Source: Xanthomonas cassavae CFBP 4642
GTDB lineage: Bacteria; Pseudomonadota; Gammaproteobacteria; Xanthomonadales; Xanthomonadaceae
Assembly (NCBI RefSeq): GCF_000454545.1
Contig: NZ_CM002139.1
Coordinates: forward strand, 1,477,070 to 1,541,069
Length of the DNA stretch: 64,000 bases
Reading direction: 5' to 3'
This document shows positions 18,690-27,730 of the stretch, one piece after another. Position 1 is the first letter of the stretch. The number at the start of each line of letters is the position of its first letter. The position numbers and the translations under genes are program-made. The notes beneath the pieces are model-generated. The model saw nothing but the letters and a program-made list of their open reading frames with translations. It ran no database searches and had not been told where the DNA came from.

Positions 18690-19084
18690 CGCCTGCAAGT
18701 AAGGAATAGAAGAACGCCGCATCCGGGTCGCTTTGCACCTGCGCCAGTTTGCGGCGCATGCCGTCCACCGTATCGGCGTCCACCGCGCCGGCATGCAGCA
18801 GCTGCTCGGCCGCCGACAGCAGCACTTCTTCCCAGAACCCGATCATGGTCTTGCACCGGCCCGGCTCGCGGTTGTCCAGGTGCGGCGTCTTGATCTGGGT
18901 CTGCACATCGCCAAAGCTGCCGGCCAGCAGCAGGTTGGCGAGCTTGGCGCCCACGAAGGGATCGCCGCCCTGGTCGTGCTGGAAAGAGCGTGGCTTCCAG
19001 TCACCGCGCCTGCTTGAGCAGGCGGGCCTGTTCGGTGGCCGAGAAACCGTGCAGAGAAGTCGGAGTGTCGCCCGGTGCGCTCAT
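18690..19084 (-). pseudogene. SAM-dependent methyltransferase, internally deleted
   Basis: A normal-looking start (ATG at 19084 with GGAG upstream) gives SAPGDTPTSLHGFSATEQAR and LLKQAR, then a TGA. Another frame resumes as DPFVGAKLANLLLAGSFGDV and CKTMIGFWEEVLLSAAEQLL, which looks like the C-terminal helices of a class I methyltransferase of the type with GAKL..LL..AGF.DV. A further frameshift separates DAAFFYSLL from QARATVYR. The central SAM-binding domain is missing. It lies 28 bases downstream of dusB on the same strand and was probably co-transcribed with it. The family call is moderate; that the gene is broken is clear. Confidence 0.65.
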
Positions 19085-19112
19085 GCGTGCCGCTCCAGCA
19101 AACAGAAAAACC

Positions 19113-20111
<999 letters not shown>

Positions 20112-20132
20112 GCGGGCATTGTAGCTGGGGTG

Positions 20133-20153
20133 GGGAATCGGGAATCGGGAATC
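20133..20153. repeat. Heptamer tandem repeat (GGGAATC x3)
   Basis: Three exact head-to-tail copies of GGGAATC lie just upstream of the dusB start, followed by a partial GG. It would fall in the dusB leader or promoter region. Copy-number change here could alter spacing, but that is speculation. Confidence 0.9.
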
Positions 20154-20240
20154 GGAAGAGCGTTTCCGGCCTTCGGTGCCGCGCGATGGCTGTGCGGGTC
20201 GCGCCACTGGATAGAACGGGGGCGGCGGAGCAGCGTCTAG

Positions 20241-20287
20241 TCCTTCTCCCGTCGGGAGAAGGTGGCGCGTCAGCGCCGGATGAGGGC
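20241..20287. repeat. Palindromic repeat in the dusB-rbsK gap
   Basis: TCCTTCTCCCGTCGGGAGAAGG forms a perfect hairpin, followed by GCGCGTCAGCGC and GGATGAGGG. It is a relative of the repeats at 15607-15660 and 42143-42292. The rest of the roughly 400-base gap between dusB and rbsK has no recognisable gene. Confidence 0.7.
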
Positions 20288-20456
20288 ACGGGCGCCCGAC
20301 GCTGCATCACGTCTCCTTTTCGTATCCCAGTGATTTCCGAGAAGGCGACAGAAGCTCCGGCAGCAGCAGAGCTCGCAGCGTCCTTCGGCAGTCAAGCTCC
20401 AACATGCGGTCCGCGGCGCAAACAGTCTCTGACGAGCAGGCCAAGGCCCTCATGCA

Positions 20457-20486
20457 GAAGGCGACCGCATCGGTGCGGTCGCCTTC
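20457..20486 (-). terminator. rbsK: Hairpin terminator after rbsK
   Basis: GAAGGCGACCGCA and TGCGGTCGCCTTC form a perfect 13-bp stem with a 4-base loop, about 24 bases past the rbsK stop. It lacks a clear T-run on the minus strand, so it may terminate weakly or protect the transcript end. Confidence 0.6.
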
Positions 20487-20509
20487 ATTGGTCGTTCGAC
20501 GCGTGCGAC

Positions 20510-21466
20510 TTACACAGCCACATCGGGCAGCAGCCGCGGCATGGAGTTGGCAGCGCCTTCCACTTCGGTGGAGCGTGCCGCGTAGCGGGTGGCAAAGCGA
20601 ATGTGGGTGATGAAGCTTGCGCCAGGCGACTGCGCCAGGGAGGCCACCAGTGCGCCGTTGAAGGCATCGCCGGCGCCGGTGGTGTCCACCGTCTGCGCGC
20701 TTTCCGCGCCCACGCGGTAATGCGCGGCCGTGTCGCCGCGCAGCTGTTCCTCCGCATGCGAGATGAAGGCGCCCACCGATCCCAGTGTCACCACCACGGT
20801 ACCGCCCGGCAGCAGCTTGCGGCACAGCGAATGCAGCGTGTTGCCGTCCAGCGCCGCCACATCGTCGGCATTGATGCGTTCGCCGACATGGCGGCCGAGC
20901 AGGGCGGCAAATTCGGTTTCGTTGGGCGTCAGCACGTCCGACAGCTTGAGCAGGCCGATCGAGGTCGGCGCATTGGCCGGTGCGGCGTTGAGCACGGTCA
21001 GCACGCCGCATTCGCGTGCCAGCGCCAGCGCCGATTCGATCGTCTCCGCCGGCGATTCCAGCTGCGCCAGCAGCACGCCGGATGAGGCCACCAGCGCGCG
21101 CTGGTTGTCCACGAACGCTGCGCTCAGCACCGAGTTGGCGCCGGCCCCGATCACGATGGTGTTGCGGCCGTGCGCGTCGACATAGATCCCGCCGGTGCCG
21201 GTCGGCTCATTGCTGGGCTCGGCGATCAACGCAAAGCCGTCGTGCGCAGCCAGAGAGCGCGCCAGCGCGCCGCCGGCATCGTCGCCCAGCGCGCACAGGA
21301 AGTGCGTCCTGGCACCGGCACGCGCGGCCGCGACCGCCTGGTTGAAGCCCTTGCCACCCGGGCCGGTGCTGTAGCGGCCGGCGATGGTGGCGCCCGGCGC
21401 CGGCAGCACGTCGCACCGCCACACGTGATCGACATTGAAGGACCCGACAACGACGACCGAACTCAT
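20510..21466 (-). CDS. rbsK: PfkB-family sugar kinase, probable ribokinase
   Basis: This 318-residue PfkB kinase opens with MSSVVVVGSFNVDHVWRCDV and has the first PfkB signature region GPGGKGFNQAVAAARAGA. The catalytic-base signature near the C-terminus is VDTTGAGDAFNGALVASLAQ, with the anion hole GAGD. NETEFAALLG and VVTLGSVGAF are typical of ribokinases. It would phosphorylate ribose (or a related pentose) to ribose-5-phosphate in the cytoplasm. It lies 80 bases downstream of a NupC-type nucleoside transporter on the same strand, so ribose freed from imported nucleosides is the likely substrate. That link is inference; adenosine or another sugar is an alternative. A hairpin follows the gene. 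Confidence 0.85.
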   Translation of the reverse strand: MSSVVVVGSFNVDHVWRCDVLPAPGATIAGRYSTGPGGKGFNQAVAAARAGARTHFLCALGDDAGGALARSLAAHDGFALIAEPSNEPTGTGGIYVDAHGRNTIVIGAGANSVLSAAFVDNQRALVASSGVLLAQLESPAETIESALALARECGVLTVLNAAPANAPTSIGLLKLSDVLTPNETEFAALLGRHVGERINADDVAALDGNTLHSLCRKLLPGGTVVVTLGSVGAFISHAEEQLRGDTAAHYRVGAESAQTVDTTGAGDAFNGALVASLAQSPGASFITHIRFATRYAARSTEVEGAANSMPRLLPDVAV

Positions 21467-21546
21467 AAATACCTGCTTGCTTGAATGACGAAGATGACAC
21501 GTGGCGTACAGCCATTAGAACGGCACGCCGATGAACCAGTCCCGCC

Positions 21547-22845
21547 TCAACCGAAATGCGAGAGCACGCCGGCAATGGTAGCGGTCATGAACGTGGCGAT
21601 CGAACCGCCGAGCACTGCGCGTAGGCCGAACTTGGCCAGATCGTGACGACGTTCCGGTGCCAGCCCGCCAATGCCGCCGATCTGGATCGCAATCGAGCTG
21701 AAGTTGGCAAAGCCGCACAGAGCATACGTGGCAATCAGGCGGCCTTCTTCGCTCAGGCTCACGCCGGCAACCTGGCCCTTCACGATCTGCGACAACTCGG
21801 TGTAGGCGACGAATTCGTTGATCACCACCTTCTGCCCGATCAGCGAGCCGACCGTGGTCGCGTCCGCCCACGGCGTGCCGATCACCCAGGCCACCGGGGC
21901 CAGCACGTAGCCGAAGATCGTGGACAGGTTGGTCGGCCTGCCCAGCGCCGCCGCCGCACCGGTCACTTCGCCCAGCCAGGTCAGCGGTGCATTGATCAGC
22001 GCGATCAGCGCGATGAAGGCCAGCAGCATCGCGCCGATGTTCAGTGCCAGGCGCAGGCCGTCGCCGGCACCGGCCGCGGCCGCATCGATGATGTTGCTGG
22101 TGGTCTTCTCCACCTCCATCTTGACCGTGCCGCGGGTCAGCGGCGTACCGGTTTCCGGCACCAGCAGCTTGGCGACCACCAGGGTGGCCGGCGCCGCCAT
22201 GATGCTGGCGGCGAGCAGATGCTTGGCGTAGAAAGCCTGCTGCGCCGGGTCGCTGCCACCGAGCATGCCGACGTAGGCGGCGAGCACGCCGCCGGCGATA
22301 TGCGCCATGCCGCCGATCATCATCGTCAGCAATTCGGACTGGGTCATCTTGGGAATGTACGGACGCACCGTCAGCGGCGCTTCGGTCTGGCCGATGAACA
22401 CGCTGGCGCAGACGCTGGTGGTTTCCGCACCGGACACGCGCATCACCTTGGTGATCGCCCAGGCCATCGCACGCACCACCAGCTGCATCACTCCCAGGTG
22501 GTAGAGCACGCCCATCAGCGCCGAGAAGAAGATGATGGTGGGCAGCACCTGGAACGCGAAGATGAAGCCGTAGCTTTCGATGTTCATCAGGCTGCCGAAA
22601 ATGAAGGTGGAGCCTTCATTGACGAAGCTCAGCACCTTCACAAAGCCCTTGCCCAGCGAGTCGAACACGTCGCGCCCGCCCGGCACCAGCAGCACCAGCG
22701 AAGCGAACGAGATCTGCAGCAACAGGCCGGTGCCGACCAGCTTCCAGTCGATCGCGCGGCGGTTGGCCGAAAACAGCCAGGTGATGCCGATGAGCACCGC
22801 CAGACCGACCAGGCCGAAACCGATCCTTCCCAAACCTTCGACCAT
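21547..22845 (-). CDS. nupC: NupC-type concentrative nucleoside transporter
   Basis: This 432-residue inner-membrane protein matches the concentrative nucleoside transporter family. It shows WLFSANRRAIDWKLVGTGLL near the N-terminus, FAFQVLPTIIFFSALMGVLY, and the two hallmark regions: SVCASVFIGQTEAPLTVRPY (G-Q-T-E-A-P) and, later, the FANFSSIAIQIGGIGGLAPE pattern that follows an N-E-F-V-A-Y motif. Those polar loops form the nucleoside and cation sites. Roughly eight to ten hydrophobic segments are visible. It probably imports nucleosides with a proton or sodium ion. The ribokinase gene directly downstream suggests a small nucleoside-salvage operon. Confidence 0.92.
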   Translation of the reverse strand: MVEGLGRIGFGLVGLAVLIGITWLFSANRRAIDWKLVGTGLLLQISFASLVLLVPGGRDVFDSLGKGFVKVLSFVNEGSTFIFGSLMNIESYGFIFAFQVLPTIIFFSALMGVLYHLGVMQLVVRAMAWAITKVMRVSGAETTSVCASVFIGQTEAPLTVRPYIPKMTQSELLTMMIGGMAHIAGGVLAAYVGMLGGSDPAQQAFYAKHLLAASIMAAPATLVVAKLLVPETGTPLTRGTVKMEVEKTTSNIIDAAAAGAGDGLRLALNIGAMLLAFIALIALINAPLTWLGEVTGAAAALGRPTNLSTIFGYVLAPVAWVIGTPWADATTVGSLIGQKVVINEFVAYTELSQIVKGQVAGVSLSEEGRLIATYALCGFANFSSIAIQIGGIGGLAPERRHDLAKFGLRAVLGGSIATFMTATIAGVLSHFG

Positions 22846-23013
22846 TCCAATCCCCGGGCTGCTGACGGCAAAACGAGAAGCCTAGAGCAGGGGGTGTCGG
22901 CGGGCAAGGCGAGCGGCATTCAGACGGCCGGCACTGGTTCGCCCCGGCGCCCCGGCCGCTAAACTGCGCAATCCGGTCCGGGGCAGGTGCCCTGGAGGGT
23001 GCAGGAGTATTCC

Positions 23014-23982
23014 ATGCGTTACCGTCGTCTGGGTTCCACCGGGCTGCAGCTGTCGGCCGTGTCGTTCGGGGCCTGGGTCACTTTCGGCAAGCAGATCGGC
23101 CGCAGCGAGGCGCGCAACCTGATCGCTGCGGCCTGGGACAACGGCATCAACTTCTTCGACAACGCCGAGGTCTACGCCCGTGGCCGCGCCGAAGAGGTGA
23201 TGGGCGATGTGATCGCCGACCTGCGCCTGCCGCGCGACGGCTACTGCGTGTCCAGCAAGGTGTTCTTCGGTGCGGTGGACAGCCCGCGCCCGACCCAGCG
23301 CGGGCTCTCGCGCAAGCATGTCGCCGATGCCTGCCATGCCGCGCTCAAGCGCCTGCGCGTGGAGTATCTGGATCTGTATTTCTGCCACCGGCCCGACCCT
23401 GACACGCCGATCCAGGAAACCGTGCGGGCGATGGACGCGCTGATTCGCCAGGGCAAGGTGGTGTACTGGGGCACGTCGGAATGGAGCGCCGAGCAGTTGC
23501 GCGCGGCGATCGCCATCGCCGAACAGGAGCATCTGCATGCGCCGTCGATGGAACAGCCGCAGTACAACCTGCTGCACCGCCAGCGGCTGCAACACGAGTA
23601 TGCGCCGCTGTGCGAGGCCGGGCTGGGCACCACCGTCTGGTCGCCGCTGGCGTCCGGCCTGTTGACCGGCAAGTACAACGTGGGGGTGGCCGCCGACAGC
23701 CGGCTGGGCCAGCCCGGCAACGCCTGGCTGCAGGACGACGTGCTGGGCACGCCGGAATCCCGCCGCCTCGAACGCGCCCGCGCGTTCTGTGCAGTGGCCG
23801 CCGAGCTGGGCCAGGTGCCGGCGCCGCTGGCGATCGCCTGGTGCCTGCGCAATCCGCACGTATCCTCGGTGATCCTGGGCGCCAGCCGGGTGGCGCAGCT
23901 GGAACAAAACCTGACCGCGCTCGCGGTGCTGGACCAGATGGATGCAGCCGGCTGGGCGCAGGTGGAAGCGGCGACACGCTAA
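23014..23982 (+). CDS. Aldo/keto reductase (potassium-channel beta-subunit-like)
   Basis: This 322-residue NADPH-dependent oxidoreductase has a TIM-barrel AKR fold. It starts MRYRRLGSTGLQLSAVSFGA, with AGGAG upstream; this fixes the ATG at 23014. Catalytic residues appear in NGINFFDNAEVYARGRAEEV (Asp and Tyr), VSSKVFFG (Lys) and YLDLYFCHRPDPDTP (His). GTSEWSAEQ and SPLASGLLTGKYN follow the pattern of Kv-beta-like and YghZ-type members. The likely role is reduction of reactive aldehydes such as methylglyoxal, but the substrate is not visible from sequence. It is divergently oriented from nupC and looks monocistronic. Confidence 0.92.
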   Translation: MRYRRLGSTGLQLSAVSFGAWVTFGKQIGRSEARNLIAAAWDNGINFFDNAEVYARGRAEEVMGDVIADLRLPRDGYCVSSKVFFGAVDSPRPTQRGLSRKHVADACHAALKRLRVEYLDLYFCHRPDPDTPIQETVRAMDALIRQGKVVYWGTSEWSAEQLRAAIAIAEQEHLHAPSMEQPQYNLLHRQRLQHEYAPLCEAGLGTTVWSPLASGLLTGKYNVGVAADSRLGQPGNAWLQDDVLGTPESRRLERARAFCAVAAELGQVPAPLAIAWCLRNPHVSSVILGASRVAQLEQNLTALAVLDQMDAAGWAQVEAATR

Positions 23983-24267
23983 GCGGACAGGGACCGGTAA
24001 GGACCTGCGGCGTGCACAGTGCAGGCAGTGCGCCGCGGGCGGTCTTGGATTGGAAGGCTTGCAAGGCGCGTTTGCATTGCCCCTCGATTCGGTAGCCCAG
24101 TTGCCCAGGGGATCGGAACGCGGCAGAGGGCCACCCGCCAGCTATCGAACGTGCCTGGAGCAGCTGGAGCGAGCCATCCGCTCGCGCGGCTTCCGAAAAA
24201 ATCGCAATAGCGATTGATCGCATCGATCTAAAAATGCGAGGGCATACAAAGATTCCGCCATTCAGGT

Positions 24268-24307
24268 GAGAATGGCTCTTGATCATTTAATGAGAATGGT
24301 TATTATT
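24268..24307 (+). promoter_or_regulatory. Probable Fur-regulated promoter of hemP
   Basis: Two AT-rich stretches with GAGAATGG hexamer-type elements occur: GAGAATGGCTCTTGATCATT and AATGAGAATGGTTATTATT (24289-24307). The second resembles the Fur box (GATAATGATAATCATTATC) in its alternating hexamers. Such a low-GC island is unusual in this GC-rich window and sits just upstream of hemP, a gene normally repressed by Fur with iron. The remainder of the 355-base gap after the aldo/keto reductase shows no gene. Confidence 0.65.
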
Positions 24308-24337
24308 TGCCTGGCCAACCGACTGGAGATCCAGATC

Positions 24338-24535
24338 ATGACCGCTCATCCCGTGCTGCTTCGCTCCGAACCGGTCAACCTGCGCGACCGTGCCGTACCC
24401 CGCGTGGTGCCTGCCGAAGACCTCATCAGCAGCGAGGCCTTGCTCAAGGGGCGTCGCGAAGTGTTGATCCAGCATGGCGATCGCGTCTATCGCCTGCGCC
24501 ACACCAGCAACGACAAGCTCATCCTGACCAAGTAA
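24338..24535 (+). CDS. hemP: Hemin uptake protein HemP
   Basis: This 65-residue protein carries the HemP signature: SSEALLKGRREVLIQHGDRV followed by YRLRHTSNDKLILTK, close to the family end (L..G...V.I.H.G..Y.LR.T...KLILTK). The ATG at 24338 has GGAG upstream; the reading frame extends further upstream but through the regulatory island. HemP proteins are small cytoplasmic factors associated with heme-receptor genes, and in some bacteria they activate receptor transcription. It lies upstream of the TonB heme receptor with a 296-base gap containing a hairpin (24572-24596), so the receptor may have partly separate control. Confidence 0.9.
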   Translation: MTAHPVLLRSEPVNLRDRAVPRVVPAEDLISSEALLKGRREVLIQHGDRVYRLRHTSNDKLILTK

Positions 24536-24571
24536 TTCGCGTCCCCCACGTCATCCCAGCGAAGGGAACCG

Positions 24572-24596
24572 CTGCGCCCTGTTAGATCGGGCGCAG
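24572..24596 (+). terminator. Hairpin between hemP and the heme receptor
   Basis: CTGCGCCC-tgttagatc-GGGCGCAG is an 8-bp perfect stem about 36 bases after hemP. No T-run follows, so it may be an attenuating or mRNA-stabilising hairpin and not a strong terminator. Confidence 0.4.
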
Positions 24597-24831
24597 ACGC
24601 CGCCACGGCAAGCCGCCGGCATCGCCGTGTGCGATGTCGGCGTGCGCTGCCCGCTGCCGGCAGGGTTCCGCAGCCATTGCACTCGCACCATCGGCGCCGC
24701 TGTGCAGGGGCACCGGCTGTTCGCCGCGGGCGTTGCCGCCGCCGTCCGCCACCCATCTCTCCACCCTCGGTTGCCGTGCGCGGCCGGTTCGCTGTGCGCG
24801 CTGCCGGGGGGTCTTCCACAAAGGTTGCTTG

Positions 24832-27063
24832 ATGATTCGCCTGCATCCGCTGGTGGTCGCGCTGTCGCTCGCGCTGCCTGCCGCCCCGTTGTGTGCCCAT
24901 GCCGCCGAATCCGATGCCGGCGGCGACGCTGCGCGGGAGGTGCACGACTTCGACCGTCTGCAGGTCACCGCCACGCGGACCCGGCGCGCGCTGGTGGATG
25001 TACCGGCCACGGTGGATGTGATCGACCGCGAACAACTGGACAACCAGCTGGTGCGCGAGCTCAAGGACCTGTTCCGCTATACGCCGGGAGTGTCGGTGAC
25101 CAGCACCAGCGGACGCTTTACCGGCGCCAACGGCATCCGCATCCGCGGCCTGGATGGCAATCGCGTGGCGATCCTGGTGGACAACGTGCCGGTGTCGGAC
25201 ACCTTCGCGTTCGGCAGCTACCTCAATGCCAATCGCAACTTCGTCGACCTGGAAACGCTCAAGCGCGTGGAAGTGGTGCGCGGGCCGGCCAGTTCGTTGT
25301 ATGGCTCCGATGCCCTGGGCGGTGTGGTGGCCTTCGTCACCAAGGATCCGGCCGATTATCTGCGCGAGGACAAGCACAGCTACGTCGGTCTGAAGTTCGG
25401 CTACGAAGGCGACTGGAATGGCCTGTTCGCCGGCGCCACCGGCGCGTTTGGCGGCGAGCGCTGGAGCGGCATGGTGGCGGTGGCGCATCGCCAGGGCCAG
25501 GAGACGCAGAACCAGGGCGACAACCGCAGCCGCGATGTCACCCGTACCGCCGCCAACCCGCAGACCTTGGACGGCCGCAGTGTGCTGACCAAACTGGTCT
25601 ATGCGCCGAGCGCGCAGCAGCGCTTCAAGCTCACCGTGGAAGGCAACGAGGACTACGGCAGCATCGAGGCCTTGAGCAGTATCGATACGCGCTCGCCGAC
25701 ACCGTCGCTGCGGGTGTTGTCGCAGCAGGGGCGCGATCATCAGACACGTGCGCGGGTCTCGTTGCGGCACGAGCTGGATGCGCTGGACGCCGCGCTTGCC
25801 GACGACCTGCAATGGCTGCTGTATCGCCAGGAAAGCGAAAGCCTGCAGCGCACCAACGAGCTGCGCGGCAACGCGACCCGCCGCCACAACGAACACAGCT
25901 TCGACCAGCGCGTGTACGGGCTGCTGGTCAATGCGCACAAGGTCATCGCCGCCGATGCGCTGCAGCACGACATCACCTATGGGCTGGACGCTAGCTGGAC
26001 CGACACCCGCGCCAAGCGCGACGGCTATTCGGTGAATCTTGCCAACGGCGCGATCAGCAACCGGGTCGGCCAGGATGTGTTTCCCGTGCGCGATTTTCCC
26101 AAAAGCCAGACCACGAAGCTGGGCCTGTACGCGCAGGACGAGATCGGCTTGCTGGATGGGCGGCTGTCGCTGACGCCGGGCGTGCGCGTGGACCATTTCC
26201 GCCTGTCGCCACAGCCAGATGGCATCTTCCGCGAGGACAATCCGGGCGTGGCGGTGGCGACCATCGACCAGACCCAGGTCTCGCCCAAGTTCGGTGCGGT
26301 GTGGCGCTTTTCCGATACCTGGTCGGCCTACGCCAATTACGCGCATGGTTTCCGCGCCCCGCCTTACAACGACGTCAATATCGGCTTCACCAACCTGCAG
26401 GCGCGCTACACCGCCATCGCCAACCCCGATCTGAAAGCGGAAACCAGCCGCGGTGGCGAATTGGGGCTGCGCTTCAACGATGCGGTGGGGTATCTCGGCC
26501 TGGCCGTGTACTACACCGATTACCGCAACTTCATCGAGTCGAACGCGCCGGCTGGTACCAACGCCGACGGCTTCCTGGTGTTTCAGTCGCGCAATGTCGA
26601 CGATGTGGTGATCAAGGGGGCCGAAGCGCGCGGCGGGCTCGATCTGGGCGTGCTGGCCGGCTGGCAGGGCTGGTCGCTGAATAGCGCGGTGGCGTATTCG
26701 GAAGGCGACAACCTCACCGACACCACGCCGCTCAATTCGGTGGATCCGCTGCGCGGCACGCTGGGCGTAGCTTTCGACGGCACGCAGTGGGGCGCCGAAC
26801 TGATCGGCACCTTGGTTGCGCGCAAGCGCCGCCCGCAGCTGGACAGTTATTACACGCCGGCCGGCTACGCCACGCTGGACCTGATGGGGCATTGGGAGTT
26901 CGCGCCCGGCGCCAAGCTCACCGCCGGCATCTTCAACCTGGCCGACCGTCGTTATGTGGACTGGAATGCGTTGCCCAACGGCACGCTTGCCAGCAGTAGC
27001 GTGGTCGATCGCTTCACCGCAGCCGGGCGCACCGCCTCGGTCAGCCTGGCCGTGAGCTGGTAG
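24832..27063 (+). CDS. TonB-dependent heme receptor
   Basis: This 743-residue outer-membrane receptor starts at ATG 24832 with signal peptide MIRLHPLVVALSLALPAAPL ending at AHA-AES. A TonB box-like FDRLQVTATR and the plug domain follow (VPATVDVIDREQL, RIRGLDGNRVAILVDNVPVS, VEVVRGPASSLYGSDALGG). The barrel carries the two hallmarks of heme receptors: GFRAPPYNDVNIGF (FRAP box) and ANPDLKAETSRGGELGL (NPNL-type box). It ends VSLAVSW, with the terminal aromatic residue required for assembly. It would import heme or hemoproteins using TonB energy. hemP upstream and two small accessory genes downstream form the locus. Confidence 0.93.
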   Translation: MIRLHPLVVALSLALPAAPLCAHAAESDAGGDAAREVHDFDRLQVTATRTRRALVDVPATVDVIDREQLDNQLVRELKDLFRYTPGVSVTSTSGRFTGANGIRIRGLDGNRVAILVDNVPVSDTFAFGSYLNANRNFVDLETLKRVEVVRGPASSLYGSDALGGVVAFVTKDPADYLREDKHSYVGLKFGYEGDWNGLFAGATGAFGGERWSGMVAVAHRQGQETQNQGDNRSRDVTRTAANPQTLDGRSVLTKLVYAPSAQQRFKLTVEGNEDYGSIEALSSIDTRSPTPSLRVLSQQGRDHQTRARVSLRHELDALDAALADDLQWLLYRQESESLQRTNELRGNATRRHNEHSFDQRVYGLLVNAHKVIAADALQHDITYGLDASWTDTRAKRDGYSVNLANGAISNRVGQDVFPVRDFPKSQTTKLGLYAQDEIGLLDGRLSLTPGVRVDHFRLSPQPDGIFREDNPGVAVATIDQTQVSPKFGAVWRFSDTWSAYANYAHGFRAPPYNDVNIGFTNLQARYTAIANPDLKAETSRGGELGLRFNDAVGYLGLAVYYTDYRNFIESNAPAGTNADGFLVFQSRNVDDVVIKGAEARGGLDLGVLAGWQGWSLNSAVAYSEGDNLTDTTPLNSVDPLRGTLGVAFDGTQWGAELIGTLVARKRRPQLDSYYTPAGYATLDLMGHWEFAPGAKLTAGIFNLADRRYVDWNALPNGTLASSSVVDRFTAAGRTASVSLAVSW

Positions 27064-27068
27064 CGGCC

Positions 27069-27701
27069 ATGCCCATCGCCCGCCCGCTGCCGTTGTCGTC
27101 GAACGCGCGTGTCACCCGCCGCACGCTGCCGCGCCCGGCGCAGCTGGCGGCCCTGGGCTCGGTGCTGTGCCTGTATCGCCCGGCCCTGGGCAATGAACTC
27201 GAGGGCTGGCAGCACGCGGTCGACGCAGCGGCCTGTCGGCAGCTGGACAGCGACGGCGTGCGCGAAGGCGTTTGCTTCTTTGATACCGACGGACAGTGCT
27301 GCTGGCGGCTCTACCTGCTGCCGGACAGCGATTTTCTCAGCTGGGACCGGCTGATCTGCCAGCTGCCGCCATTGGCGATGGAGAACCAGGCGCGGGGCCT
27401 GGGCGAGCGCCTGTGGCGTCGTCTGGCCGGGCGCATGCGCGGCGAGCACTGGCGGCTGAGCGCGCTGCGCCTGCAGGCCGGCGGCGACCGCGCGTCGTCG
27501 CTGGCGGCCAGCCTGGTCACCGTGTCGGCGTTGGGCGCCGAAGTCGCTGCGCGATTGGCGCACGATGAGGGCATCGACGGACGGGTGGCGGTGGATGATT
27601 GCTGTTGCGCGCGCGCCGCCGCGCTGCGGGTGGCCCCGCCTGCCGCTGCCGGTAGCGACCCGGCGGCCATGCACGCTGCCTTGCTGCGGCTGCGCCGCTG
27701 A
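27069..27701 (+). CDS. Hypothetical protein of the heme uptake locus, Cys-rich motifs
   Basis: I do not recognise this 210-residue protein as a named family. It begins five bases after the heme receptor stop, so co-expression and a heme-linked role are likely. There is no signal peptide or membrane segment, which suggests a cytoplasmic protein. The composition is Ala/Leu/Arg-rich with two unusual cysteine clusters: VCFFDTDGQCCWRLYLLPDS near residue 65-80 and VAVDDCCCARAAALR near 175-190, the latter with three consecutive cysteines. These could bind heme iron or a metal, which is speculation. Comparable small genes accompany heme receptors in other proteobacteria. The codon pattern matches its neighbours. 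Confidence 0.7.
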   Translation: MPIARPLPLSSNARVTRRTLPRPAQLAALGSVLCLYRPALGNELEGWQHAVDAAACRQLDSDGVREGVCFFDTDGQCCWRLYLLPDSDFLSWDRLICQLPPLAMENQARGLGERLWRRLAGRMRGEHWRLSALRLQAGGDRASSLAASLVTVSALGAEVAARLAHDEGIDGRVAVDDCCCARAAALRVAPPAAAGSDPAAMHAALLRLRR

Positions 27702-27730
27702 TGTTCTTGATCCCACCACCGAGAATCGAG

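Noticed and set aside
24487..26892. Minus-strand 801-codon open frame opposite the heme receptor
   Set aside because: Antisense to a receptor with plug, FRAP and NPNL-type motifs; no independent evidence.
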